Origin: Selaginella moellendorffii
Lineage: Eukaryota; Streptophyta; Lycopodiopsida; Selaginellales; Selaginellaceae
Direction of reading: 5' to 3'
DNA length: 64,000 bases
Assembly: GCF_000143415.4 (NCBI RefSeq)
Contig: NW_003314267.1
Span: forward strand, 3,223,407-3,287,406
Shown one piece after another: positions 29,936 to 41,110 of the stretch; position 1 is the first letter of the stretch, and each line of letters begins with the position of its first letter. The notes below the pieces were generated by a model. It ran no database searches. It saw only the letters and a list, made by a program, of their open reading frames with translations, and had not been told where the DNA came from. The position numbers and the translations under genes were made by a program.

Positions 29936-30366
29936 ATGGAGGTGATGCAAGGTCCCCAAGCCGCTCATCACTCATCCCAAGGACGTGATGGTCAAAGTCA
30001 CTGCTTGCACTATTTGCTCCGGCTCTGACTGTCACGTCTACGCCGGAGAGATCCCCGACACCTCTGAAGGCCAGATTTTGGGACAATTAAGCCTTCGACC
30101 CGGGCGCAAAGAGAAAGACAAGATCTAGTCTATGGAAGACGCACATGGGATGGGCGCCATTGGATTCATGTTCATGCCACCAATGATTCGAAGCTCATGG
30201 AGCTCATCCACGGTCACAGGCACTCCGGAGCCTTTAGCTACGGAAACTTGGTTGGTGGCGTCCCGGGATCGCAGGCCGAGTTTGTCGACACCGCAGACAT
30301 TCTCAACGAGTTGCTTCTGGCGACGAGGAAGTGGGGGCGGTCCGTGATCGCGGACTACGTTGGCTG
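29936..30366 (+). pseudogene. Zinc-dependent alcohol dehydrogenase (MDR family) fragment
   Basis: PKPLITHPKDVMVKVTACTI and GSDCHVYAGEIPD are the start of the GroES-like zinc domain of medium-chain dehydrogenases, closest to formaldehyde-dehydrogenase-like members. After an interval in another frame, AFSYGNLVGGVPGSQAEFVD matches the lobe-zinc/linker part. It is followed at once by ILNELLLATRKWGRSVIADYVG, which belongs near the C-terminus. The NAD-binding fold between them is missing. Frameshifts and this internal deletion make it a relic. Confidence 0.75.
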
Positions 30367-30400
30367 ATGCAATCACTTTGATGCTGATGATGAAGCACGA

Positions 30401-30427
30401 TTAAAAACCCTAGAAAAGGGTTTTTAA
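30401..30427 (+). promoter_or_regulatory. Hairpin with telo-box upstream of the DUF3669-like gene
   Basis: TTAAAAACCCT, 5-nt loop AGAAA, AGGGTTTTTAA: a perfect 11-bp inverted repeat containing AAACCCTAG, a telo-box often found close to plant transcription starts. It lies 35 bp before the ATG at 30462. Confidence 0.55.
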
Positions 30428-30461
30428 TCCTCTTCTAATTCTTCATTCTAGAAGCCCTAGA

Positions 30462-31413
30462 ATGACACAAGAGGTTACTGAGATTGTGCGCTTGGGAGCG
30501 GGGAGCTTTGCCACAGTTTACGTATGGCAATCGCGGAACAACCTGGCGATCAAGTGCTTGGCAGATGCCAGCCGCTTTCCCGAGCTGCTCGATGAGTTTG
30601 AGAATCACCAAAAGATAAGTAAGGCATGCCAGGGCGCGCAGAATCTCCTCTTTCTTGTGCCCAAGCCCGTCGAATTCTTCCCTTCTTTCGCATCACTGGC
30701 GGAGCGCCTGCGAATGGATTCGTCGCTGCTGCCAAATATACCCGCCGCGTACACGATGCAGCGAGTCTGGCCAGTCCCCCCTGCTCTCGCGGATTCCATC
30801 AGGGCCAAGTTCTTCCCTGCACTCCACTCTAGCTACTCCAAGCCCTTCGTCGCACGGATCTACTTGGGTGCGAAACGCCAGCGCCTGGCGTCTCGATTCT
30901 TCAATGCCAATAACTTCCCGCTGGATGCCAATCGTTGCAAGGAGCTGGGGCTGCCGATCGAATTGCTGGCCCAAGAAATGGGTAGACTTCTCGCCAGGAT
31001 CCACCACCTCGCAGGTGTTTTCAGCTTTGTACTGTTTCATTCGTGTGTTACTTTTGCACTTCTCTAATCCAGGACTGGATGGTCGCGACATCGAGTTCGT
31101 CGTGGGTGGTGACGAGCTGAGGACCTTCTCCGACCCCGGGTTTGCCTGCTTTGATTTCAACCAGTGCAAGCCTCACAACAACAATGTGGACGCGCTCGTC
31201 GACAGCTTCTTTGTCAATGATCCTTACTATCCCCGGCCTGGCATGGAGTTTTGGGACGAGTTCAAGGACGGGTACTTGCGGGAGGCCGACCGGACAGAGT
31301 CTGTGCGGCTGGCGAGGATGTTCTTGGACGTGGTTGAAGCCAAGGTGGCGGCCAAGGCCGCCCAAGAAGCTCCAGAAGGCAGGGGTAATGAGATGGCTCT
31401 CTTGGATAGCTGA
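30462..31413 (+). CDS. DUF3669-like protein with kinase-like glycine loop, two exons
   Basis: Exon 1 30462-31014, intron 31015-31072 (58 bp, GTGTTT...AATCCAG), exon 2 31073-31413; 297 residues. The junction keeps phase (HHLAG joined to LDGRDIEF). The N-terminus has LGAGSFATVY and AIKCL (Lys near 31), like a protein-kinase ATP loop, but no HRD or DFG motif is recognisable. Exon 2 has DGRDIEFVVGG, FACFDFNQC and NDPYYPRPGMEFWDEFKDGYL, which I recognise as the core of fungal DUF3669 proteins. Biochemical role unknown; a degenerate kinase-fold protein is possible. The intron is typical in size for Selaginella. The 11-bp telo-box hairpin lies upstream. Confidence 0.8.
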
Positions 31414-31807
31414 AAGTAGACCACTCTTTGTTTGAACAAGTATGGCACTATAAAGAAGCTGTTGGTTCATCTTCCACAGGGAAGACTACTCCCACAAAGT
31501 GGGATCTTATAAAAATCCCAATTTGTGAGGTAATCTTTAAATTATGAGAAGTTGGTATTCCAGCCCACCTAAAAAGCACTAGCATTACTACTAATCCTTA
31601 CCACACTCACTCAACCAAAGAGCAAGGACTTCTTGGAGTTCATTGATTTGCTCTTGAGCAGACATCAGGCGACCACTGCTAAAAGCCTTCCCATTCACAA
31701 GTGGATCTCGCGAGTAATCTCGATTTTTTTCATTTTGTATTTTTATTTCTTCGTCAGAATTAGGGCTGACGTAGATCAAAACCAAATTAGGGCACGACAG
31801 TTGGAAA
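31414..31807. other. Intergenic, no gene recognised
   Basis: 3' flank of the DUF3669-like gene, 394 bp. It ends in a T-rich block (31720-31750) just before the PPR relic. Confidence 0.5.
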
Positions 31808-31935
31808 TGCGCGGGAGGATGAGCGATCGCTACGTCGCGCTGCTGAGGCGATGCATCCCAGGCAGGGATCTGGTGGGCGGACGGCCATTGCACGCGCAGA
31901 TCGTCCGCTCAGGCTTGCACACTGATCTCTCTCGC
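31808..31935 (+). pseudogene. PLS-class PPR N-terminus relic
   Basis: MSDRYVALLRRC followed by GRPLHAQIVRSGLHTDLS is the usual start of Selaginella-type PLS PPR proteins (compare residues 10-45 of the intact gene at 22616). It then loses similarity; the repeats that should follow are absent apart from the piece at 32814. Confidence 0.75.
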
Positions 31936-32336
31936 CGTATGGTGCCTGCAGCGCCATGGCCGTCTTCCGTGCTTGATGAACCGTTCCGACCTCTCTTCAT
32001 TGTACCCTAGCTAGCCCTAGTTCTTCAGAAGAAGAAGCTCCGAAAGGAAGAAGCATTGCACGCTCTTGCTTGTATCCTACATGGCAGCCACGCCATCAAA
32101 GTCTCCTACCCAACGTTTTTTCAGACGGCTGGGATGGCTGTTGATCAATGGTGCCGATTCGAAACCCTTACACCAGATATTCGACGGATATTCCTGCACT
32201 GAGAGATCTCGAGCCCCCTTGGAGCAGATCTGTGACGATCACCACCTCCATGCCACTGTGAATCGCTGTGCTGGGAGTCTATGAGCCTCGACCTTCTTTC
32301 TCATCAGTGTTCCATCCAAGAAAACAAAAGAGAGCG
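31936..32336. other. Unrecognised stretch between PPR relics
   Basis: About 400 bp with no clear family match; a short coding-like run (HAIKVSYPTFFQTAGMAVDQW) is seen near 32090 but not identified. Confidence 0.4.
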
Positions 32337-32795
32337 ATAAAGAAAGATAAATTTCCATAAGATGGAGAGGTAAGCTTCTCTCCATCTTCATCTTCAAGTG
32401 CTAGGACAATATGTTGTAACATATTGGGGAAGAGACTCCTCATCCACCACCATGTTCCCGGCTCTAATGTGTTATAGCATATTCCTACAATAAAGAAAGA
32501 TAAATTTCCATAAGATGGAGAGGTAAGCTTCTCTCCATCCTCATCTTCAAGTGCTAGGACAATATGTTGTAACATATTGGGGAAGAGACTCCTCATCCAC
32601 CAGCATGTTCCCGGCTCTAATGTGTTATAGCATATTCCTACAATAAAGAAAGATAAATTTCCATAAGATGGAGAAGTAAGCTTCTCTCCATCCTCATCTT
32701 CAAGTGCTAGGACAATATGTTGTAACATATTGGGGAAGAGACTCCTCATCCACCACCATGTTCCCGGCTCTAATGTGTTATAGCATATTCCTACA
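32337..32795. repeat. Minisatellite, 3 x 153 bp, open on the minus strand
   Basis: Three head-to-tail copies starting at 32337, 32490 and 32643, each ATAAAGAAAGATAAATTTCC...ATTCCTAC, with only a few substitutions. 153 is 51 codons, and the minus strand is open throughout (32749-32279). It would encode a 51-residue unit with RSLFPNMLQHIVLALEDEDG three times. Whether this is translated is unknown; the low divergence says the expansion is recent. It lies between two PPR relics. Confidence 0.9.
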
Positions 32796-32813
32796 GCAAA
32801 TAACTAGCCTACC

Positions 32814-32935
32814 ATGCCGCACAGCACACGGACTGTCATCTCCTGGAACTCGATGCTTGGCTTCTTTGCCGACAACGGTTGCCACCTTCACGTCCTTCCA
32901 CACTCATATTCACACACACCCAAGGATGCCTAAAG
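32814..32935 (+). pseudogene. Single PPR motif relic
   Basis: RTVISWNSMLGFFADNG is one PPR helix pair of the PLS type. It is probably part of the same former gene as 31808-31935, now separated by the minisatellite. Confidence 0.65.
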
Positions 32936-34507
32936 CACATAAGACCTCAGCTCCAATCCAGGTATTCCTAGAATGCATTTATATAATTTTCATCAAGTTG
33001 GGGAGATTAGAGATGAGTGTTGAGGGATTAGCAATTGAAGAAGCAACAGCTGAGGAAATAGCAGATGTGGAGCTACTTGAAGATGATCCAATGTCAAGGC
33101 AGAATCGAGAACACAACTAAACTTCAGCTGAGACTCATGCTCTAATTGATCTTAAGAGGGAAGAATATCTTGCAAGGCAGAGCTGAGAGTTGTGAGAAGT
33201 GTCAACCAGCTCCAGCTTGCTGGACAACTATTGCAGCCAAGTCTGCAGAGAAGACTGGGTTTGTTAATATTTAAGTATAGAAGAAATATACATAAAAATT
33301 AAAGATTAAAAATTAATCACCTTTGACATCAACCCTTACCTTAATGAAATGGTTTGTGCAAATAAAATTATACTTAATTTGATTATCTAAGTATTTTCTT
33401 AATGCATGTGCGCAAATATAAATTCACTAAAACACTTAAGGTCCAATACTTCATAAATTTAAGGATAAAGGTTGGTGCAAAAGGGCTTTAAGTGACCTTA
33501 GAGAGTTCACTTAACTTTCTATGTAATTTCATAAATTTTAAGATTAATGGTAAGGATAAGGGAAATATGTGCGAATTAAGTCCTCCTTAAAAAAAAAAGA
33601 TAAATTAAAAGGTAAGGGGGCTTTTAAATTAGTAAATTTAATGGTAATTCATTCACCCCAAACACTATTATATTAGATTTTGTAAACTCTGATTTAATTG
33701 TTAAATTTAATAGTAACTTGTTCACACCAGAAATTAATATTAAAGTAAGCTAATGTTACAATTAGCATTTTTTGAATGCCCTATATAATATTCATGGAAT
33801 AATTTAATCCTAAGGTGTAGCATTAGGATTTATGAAAAAAATGCAAACTTGTGATGCTGCTGCAGCACTCGGGCCAGATTCAAGCTGGTCGTCAATCACA
33901 AGTTCAAGGCATCGGTAGCAGTGACACTGTTACAGGTGGAGATCATGTCGTTATTCAGCATGAGGTTAGACAAAAAGTGCAAGGAGCATGGCATGGAGCA
34001 GCCACATAAGAGAGGGGGGTATTGTATTATGCATTTCTCCCATCACCAACACACTGATGTGCTCACAGACAAGTGGTGCTGTTGCTGGGGACCATGGGGC
34101 AGATCTGCCCAGCAGATTGTTATGCTCGCAAGGGATTGTGGCCCATCCATGGAAACTTCCCCTTCTCACACAAGGTAAAACTCTCAATTCCTGGAAATTT
34201 TCATGATTTCTTGCTTATGGAATCCTTCCTCTTCCATAGAGATCTTTATTCTTTCAGTGCCAATGGCCACCACGGCTAAATCCTGCAATATTGATGTGAA
34301 AAGAATAACATTAAAATTTTAAATTAAGTTAAAATCTTCTAATGTAAAAATTCTAAGTTAATGGTGAGTGCCCTTAAGTATTGTTACTTAGCCTAAAGGT
34401 TTATGTGAAGCAAAATTTCCTTAAATTTCACCTTTAATTTTAAGAGTAAGTGTCACTGTGAAAAGGCTTCATTAGCTGTTCAGTTCTACAATCAGTCTAC
34501 AATCAGT
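32936..34507. other. AT-rich stretch without a recognised gene
   Basis: An acidic 35-codon frame at 33014-33120 and a GC-richer island at 33850-34200 show no family motif. An inverted pair AACTTGTGAT/ATCACAAGTT lies near 33846-33905. Confidence 0.5.
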
Positions 34508-34586
34508 CACGCTCCTAGCTATTGCTATTGATTCCAGCTAGACTTCCTTCTCACAGTCTAGCAGGGTTCATTGCACAAGGGCTTGT
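34508..34586 (+). repeat. 79-bp direct repeat, copy 1
   Basis: CACGCTCCTAGC...GGGCTTGT. Copy 2 is 34742-34820 with two mismatches; the 155-bp spacer is AT-rich. Confidence 0.85.
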
Positions 34587-34741
34587 CCATTTGGACATAT
34601 GGATTTACATGTTTACTATAAGATTTCTATCTTATAGAAGTTAAAATGCACAAAATATGTTTCTACACTACAGCTTAGTTTATACTAAAATAAAATAAAT
34701 ATTTTTAATTATATATCACAATGGATCTCTACACTCTTTGT

Positions 34742-34820
34742 CATGCTCCTAGCTATTGCTATTGATTCCAGCTAGACTTCCTTCTCACAGTTTAGCAGGG
34801 TTCATTGCACAAGGGCTTGT
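34742..34820 (+). repeat. 79-bp direct repeat, copy 2
   Basis: Begins CATGCTCCTAGC and ends GGGCTTGT; see copy 1. Length and spacing could be a tiny LTR-like structure or a local duplication. The copies do not end in TG...CA. Confidence 0.85.
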
Positions 34821-34939
34821 GAGCATGGATTGTGGACGAGGAAGCACATGATCAATGTGCTGATATACTAGACTAGAGGTGCTTGGCAGGAGTTTAAGCT
34901 GTTGAATCTTTGTAAGAGTATGAAAAAGAGAGGACTTAC

Positions 34940-36100
34940 AAATCTGTAGGACAAGGCCTGGAAGTATGCAGCCCTGTCTTTGCGCTTCCTCTTCGTGGAT
35001 GAGGCCAAGAAACTATACGGCCCCAACCACAGCACTGCCAACCGAGAAAGCTTTGCTGCCGCTAGAGCATGCCTTTGAGAGCTACTTAGAGAGCGTTGTT
35101 ATACATAGCCATGGCCTGCTCGTCTTTGCATGGCACTCAGAGAGACCCTAGACAAAGAAAAACAAGGTTTTGGTTTGTATCAAAAGTCCTGTGCTTGAGA
35201 GATAGAGAGCTCGAGCTGTAAATATCAAAATAAGAGCATGGGCAAAAATAAAATACTGGACCATGCTGGAATGACTAACCAAAGGACCCTTCTAGGCAAT
35301 CTGTTACTTCTACAAACTGTGTTGAAAGATCAAACATTCAGAAACTTTCTGATGTCCATACCTTTCGTTGATCAAGCCTGGAACTGGCCGTGTGTGATGA
35401 TTGGCTATGACTGTGCCCTGGGTACATGCACAACCATAGCCAATAATGCCATGATGAAGTGGCGCCATACTTGCACCATCGGGTATGGAAGTGGCTATGG
35501 TTGTGACCGCCATGGATATGAGTGTCACTCAAGCGGATTCCATGTCCTGTGGATGCCCAAGTACATCAAGGATCAAGCTGCAACCTACTTGGAGAGCCGC
35601 TGCACTCTTCTTTGGCGTGCACAAAAGCCCCTGGGCCATGAGGAGATTCCCAAGAGGAATGATATCTTTCTCGCCATGAGGCGATTCCCGAGAACTTCGC
35701 GCGTTGCCCTGTCCCTGTGTAGATGTCTCTGTCCAGGTCGACCAGTGCCACCGGATGCTTATCCTGCCAGCTCCGGATGCTTATATGCATGTCTCCAGAT
35801 GGTGATGCAATTCTTGCGGCCCAGCATTTGCCCAGCCTCTTGAAAAAGAGTGTTAAGAAACAGAGGCTGACGGTACAACCTCCATAGGCAGTGGATTCCC
35901 TGCACTAGGGGTCCACTCCTCAGGGCCCTTCAGTTGAGCCCTCCTATGACAAGACTCATATCAATGAGAATCCTGCTCCCCTTTCAAGTCTGTCTAGTAT
36001 CTTCACACGGGATGGTATTGGACTAACTTGTGATACAAGCAAAAAGGAGGTGTACACGGTGACAAAAGATGGCTCCCTTCTGATTCTTGCGAGTTGAAAG
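34940..36100 (+). other. Coding-like but unidentified sequence
   Basis: GC content and codon-like composition rise here. Frames include ALSLRFLFVDEAKKLYGPN (34970-35090) and a 201-codon frame (35238-35843) with Cys/His/Gly-rich KWRHTCTIGYGSGYGCDRHG. A duplicated CATGAGGMGATTCCC motif lies at 35638-35695. I recognise no family; it may be a decayed gene or transposon. Confidence 0.35.
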
Positions 36101-37780
36101 CCTTTACGTTCATGATGATAATATAGATAATGGAGATGGTGAAGACAATGAAGAGGATGCATAGACCACCTAGTTACCTATGACACATGATCAGTTAATT
36201 GCCAGTTAAATATGGGACGGTTGAGGTCATTTTAGATCGATGGCTTCGATTTAATTAATACAACAGCCCAGATTTTATACTCAGATTGTTCAGTGTTTTT
36301 TAATGCACGGTCTAGATCTTTTCAGCTGGTTCAACGGACGAAGCACTCTTGATGCAAATCTGGAAGCAAATATTGGAGCAAGGAGTGAGAAGAATGTAGA
36401 TTTGCTTACCTTCAATGCATCGTGCTTCTCACAGCAACTTAGGCTCTCGTGCTCTCATGAGCTCGTTGTAAATTCCACCATCGGCAGTGAGAGATCCACA
36501 GTGCAACACGCAAAATGAGTTCTCTATAAGTAATTGTCTCACCTGATGAATGAGTTGCTACAGGAAACTAGCTTGGGATGTCTGGCATTGACAGTAGCTC
36601 GAACAACTGCAGGAGAGAATGGCGGTTAGTCACAAACTTCATGGAAAAAATGCAAACCTTATGCTAATTGTTTGGCCTTATAGAGCTGCCAAGACAAAGT
36701 GCTCATGTCTCCCAAGAGCTTTCCGCATTTATAAGTCATGGCTGCCACCTTGGGGATACCTGTGAGGCACAGCAAGAATTGCAGCTTGCAAGGAACCCCA
36801 AATGAACACCAAGGAGGATTTCCCTTTTAACGGTTTTTTGTGCCCGCAGTCCGGCACATCACCACACGACTGAATATACATTTAATATTAGAATTTATTT
36901 GAAATATGTGATGATAAATATAATGCATATTTTAGAATTTAGTAACATTAAAAGCATATTACTCTATAAATATTAAATTTATTTAAACTTTGACTGTCTT
37001 ATGTACCATTGACAACTAGTGTTTTGGATGTTACATATATAGGTTTAGGCTATAAATGCCTTTGTTTGGTTATCTTGGTGGATTTGATTTTGTTTTCCAA
37101 TGATTCTTTACTATTTAAGGATGACTCACAACTTTACATAACACATTTTTAGTGTTCAAGGTTTATTTGTTCTAGTTATAGCTCCTTCTTTGCTGGAGCT
37201 TAGGTCTTCTTCTTTATCAGCATACATTCTGGATTGGTCAGCCCTGCCATTTCTAGAGTGGTCCCTTCCTCTTTACCATGGCCACTCCAACCTTCTTCAC
37301 ATGGATGGGATTTGCCACCCCCAAATTCTTCAATTTAAAAAAATACTTCTTTATGTGCACCTCCAAATCATCTGTCTCCAAAGCCTTTGTCTCCAAAGAC
37401 TTTGTCTCCAAAAGCTTTGTCTCCAAAGCCTTTGTTTTTTGATGCCAAAATCTTGTCTCCCAAGAATAAGTAATTTTTCAACAAGGCAAGGCCATCTCGT
37501 TACGTGATGAACATTTTTGGTACTGAATGTGTAGAGTGTGATTGTCTTCCAACATATATAATTTTGAGGTGACTACTATTATGAAGTTGATGTGGAAGAA
37601 GATGAAGATGAAGAATTAATGTAATATAAGAGTGGATTTTCATATGTATAGTGTGGGTTAGCTTTCAAGTTTCATTCTATAGTGTGGGTTTGCTTTCATT
37701 TAATATAAGTACTTCATAATGTTTGCTTTATAGTATTTAGAAATTTATTACTTTATATTAGTCAAAAGACATACATATGT
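36101..37780. other. AT-rich intergenic stretch
   Basis: No gene recognised. A small tandem repeat of TCTCCAAAGCCTTTG-type 15-16-mers (about four copies) lies at 37374-37437. Confidence 0.5.
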
Positions 37781-38780
37781 TATTTTAAACAGAGTCCTCT
37801 AATGGATTTTCCTCTACCAATTTGAGGTTGAAAAACTGTTCCTTCTGTTGTGCCTTTATCACTTTCTTCCCCTTTAGTTGTGGCACTGGAGTTTCTTAAT
37901 CTTCTAGCCATATTTTTTTTAATATAGCCTACAATTTCCTGATCTTGTTCCAATGATAGTACATAATGGCCATTGTTGGCAGCTGCAAGAAGGGCTCTCT
38001 TATGCCACTAAAAATGTCTAAAACAATCTCTTTTTTAGGTGTTGTGCAATGCATGAGAAAGTCAAGGAAGTTTGGATTTATCTCTAACCTTCTGACCATG
38101 TTGGTGTTATTGTCATAAAGTGGCTTTATATTTTCCTCAATAAATTCAAAGTAGTCGTCATTGAGGTCCCAAGATTCATTGTAGTGAATCTTGGAGGTGA
38201 GGCCTTTGGTCTTGCCAAAGACATTTTCATTGTTGATTTTTGCAATGATTTTTGTTAATATTGAGAGAACTTATGATTGTGTAAACCTTTGTTTTGCCAA
38301 GTCCATCAATTGTGTAGTTAAATGGAAAGTCATTCAGAATTGTGTATGATCAATGGATTTTTATATACCGCCAGTGACACTCTTTGTAAATTGTTGGCAG
38401 CCAGTTCTCACATAAAATATTGCAATCCATCTGTCATCATCCACTATCTTTTCTGCCATAGCTACTAAGTGGTTGATGAGGTCATATATGCACTTTTGCC
38501 CTCTATATTTTCTTTCTCATTATGAGGTAGCACACATAGTACAAGGTGTGCTCCATAGTTTTAGAGGTTGTTTTTCATAAATTTAGTCCTTATCATCTCA
38601 AGGAACTCCTTCATTGCTTCCCACTTTGTGTTGATCTTTTTTGATATCACTCTTTTTTTTTGTGTGGTCTTTGAGCCTTCCAAAATATCAATTCCCTTCT
38701 TCCTCAATACCTTTTTATTCCCCTTTGTTGTTACCTTTGCCAACATTTCCCTTATGTCCTTTACTTACCTTTAAGTCATA
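37780..38780 (-). pseudogene. Decayed unidentified ORF (minus strand)
   Basis: Long minus-strand stretches read like protein between stops and frame changes: 38746-38561 (Lys-rich, 61 codons), KCIYDLINHLVAMAEKIVDD and WIAIFYVRTGC, then KTKGLTSKIHYNESWDLNDDY and NMVRRLEINPNFLDFLMHC, then NNGHYVLSLEQDQEIVGYI. The style suggests an old gene or transposon protein. I cannot name the family. Confidence 0.35.
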
Positions 38781-38898
38781 TTTATCTACCCCTCTCTCGA
38801 AATCTATTTTTTCAAATTTTGGACACTCGTCTAAGGTGTAGTCAAGCCACTATGAACAACTTTGTTGAATTCAAATGGTGTTATTGTGAGAATAAATC

Positions 38899-40413
38899 TA
38901 TAAGCGATTAAATTTTCCATTTTACTTTAGTCACTTAACCACACCTTTGACCATTTAAAGGAGTCTCACTCACAACTTCCATAAGTCTTATTTAGGACTT
39001 GGGGATATGTTAGCCCTATGGATGGCATCTATGCCATTTAGCTTTTGCATTTAGTCCAAGTGCTTCATATGTTCAATCCCATAACCAACACCCAAAGGTA
39101 CCATCAATATATAATTTTGTTTTGGCCCTACTTATTCACCCTTGTCACATCAGTAGTCCAAGACCACTTGCATCACAATTTTATCTCTCAAAGATTGGGT
39201 CATCCATCTTTGAGTGGTCATCCCTTGACCACACCTTAACACCCTTAAGATGCCTAAAGACATGGGGAATACCCTTTCATAATGTCCTTTCTTCCATCCT
39301 CACCAAATCCCTCTTCATTCCCATGCTCATCAACGCTGCCACTAGGTCAAAGCCCAAGGCCTGACTAAATCCCATTGTCCTTTAAAACTTTCTCACCATA
39401 TGACTGTATCCTTGGTCATTAGAGGATTACTCTTCTTCTTTTTTATAGTCTAGGATTTTGGGATGACATTTCGAAACACCATGGCCTTATGCGAACATCG
39501 TGGCCCTACACGAGCCTTGTGGGTACTCTCCCCACCTTCCACCTTTATGTGCCCTAGATATGTGGCTAGAGTGAGGTTCTGATAAGCCACACCAGGTATC
39601 CAAGTAGGTAGTGCCATTCACACTTGGATTGGGAGCATCGACTATTCGATCTTCTGGGGGAGCTAGAGTTAGCTCTTGAACACTTCACTAAGTTATCTTG
39701 TTTGTCCATATTCACTTTTGCCTTGGACTCCTTAATAGTTATATCATCACTCAACATGTGGGTATAACTGTCCTTGGTCATATTGGCCTTTCTGAGCTAA
39801 ACTGGCTCCACTAGAGTCCTCCCCCTACTATACTTTTGGAGCTCACCAAACCCCTCAGGGTTTGGGAGACGAATGCTTTAGGCTTTCACCCCTAGACTTG
39901 AACTCGGACTCGGACTTGGTTTTGAACTTGGTCTTAGCCTTAGTCTTGGCCTCGGTCTTGGTCTCGGTTATGGTCTCAATCTCAGTCTTGACCTTGGACC
40001 CTATCTCAAGTCCATCTCAGACTCCATCTCATATCCATCTTATACTCCATCCCTTTTCAAACTCCATCTTGGACTCCATCTCGAGTCCATCTCAGACTCT
40101 ATCTCGAGTCCCTCTCGAACTCTATTTTGAACTCCATCTTGGATCCATCTCAGACTCCATCTTGAGTCCATGTTGGACTCCATCTCATACTCCTTCTTGG
40201 GTCCATCTTGGACTCCTTTTTGGGTATATCTTAGACTTTACCTCAACATTTCCACATATCATGTGTTAGTCCTTTTGTATCCCTTTTCTAAAGACTCACT
40301 TATTGCTTGCTTCGTGCTCGTTCCTTAAACACTTTGTTGAGAGTTTCACTCCCACTCTTGACTATTGAAGTTGGAGCTTTTAGTCCAAACATGGCTTCTA
40401 CTTTGGCTATTAC
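38899..40413 (-). mobile_element. LARD-like element C, LTR (old copy), distal part
   Basis: Diverged LTR starting TATAAGCGATT (for TGTAAGCGACT), with a decayed GGNCTC array at about 39890-40250. It is interrupted at ATTAC (40409-40413) by the inverted copy and resumes at 46987. Many C-to-T and G-to-A differences from copies A and B mark it as old. Confidence 0.85.
40409..40413. repeat. Target-site duplication ATTAC (left) of the inverted LARD copy
   Basis: The partner is 46987-46991. The LTR of copy C reads continuously when the insertion and one ATTAC are removed. Confidence 0.9.
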
Positions 40414-40644
40414 TGTGAGACACAAAATCCCTAGGCCCCGAAGTGGAGCTGGAAAGGGTGCCACGTGGTAGTGGCCGAAGTGAAAGCCAAACGAGTGTAA
40501 CACATTTGGACTAAAAGCTCTAACTTGGAAGGTCGAGAGCGGGAGTGGAACTCCCAACAAAGTGCTCAAGGAGCGAGCACAAAGCGAGCAATAAGCAAGG
40601 CTCCAAAAAGGGACCCAAAAAGGACCAACACATGACACGTGGAT

Positions 40645-41110
40645 GTGTCCGAGATGGAGTCCGAGGTGGACCGAGACGGAGTCCGAGATGGACCCGAGAT
40701 GGAGTCTGAGATGGAGTCCGAGATGGACCCGAGATGGAGTCCGAGGTGGAGTCCAAGGTGGACCGAGACGGAGTCCGAGATGGACCCGAGATGGAGTTTG
40801 AGATGGACCGAGACGGAGTCCGAGATGGAGTCCGAGATGGAGTCCGAGATGGAGTCTGAGATGGACCGAGATGGAGTCCGAGATAGAGTCCGAGATGGAG
40901 TCCGAGAAGGACCCGAGATGGAGTCCGAGGTCAAGACCGACATCGGGACCGAGACCGGGACCGGGACCGAGATCAAGACTGGGACCAAGACCGGGACCGG
41001 GACCGAGACCGAGGCCAAGGCTGAGACCGAGTTCGAGCCCGAGTTCGAGTTCGAGTCCGAGTTCGAGTCCAAGTCCGAGTCCGAGTCTGAGTCCGAGTTC
41101 GAGTCTGAGA
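40645..41110. repeat. GAGNCC hexamer array, 5' LTR of the inverted copy
   Basis: Reverse complement of the GGNCTC arrays: GAGTCC/GAGATGG dodecamers, then GAGACC, GAGGCC, GAGCCC and GAGTCC blocks. The variant order is the mirror of that in copies A and B, as expected for an inverted element. Confidence 0.93.

Noticed and set aside
32337-32795. CRISPR-like array
   Set aside because: Units are contiguous without unique spacers, and the genome is eukaryotic.
37374-37437. CRISPR-like short repeats
   Set aside because: Simple tandem repeat without spacers.
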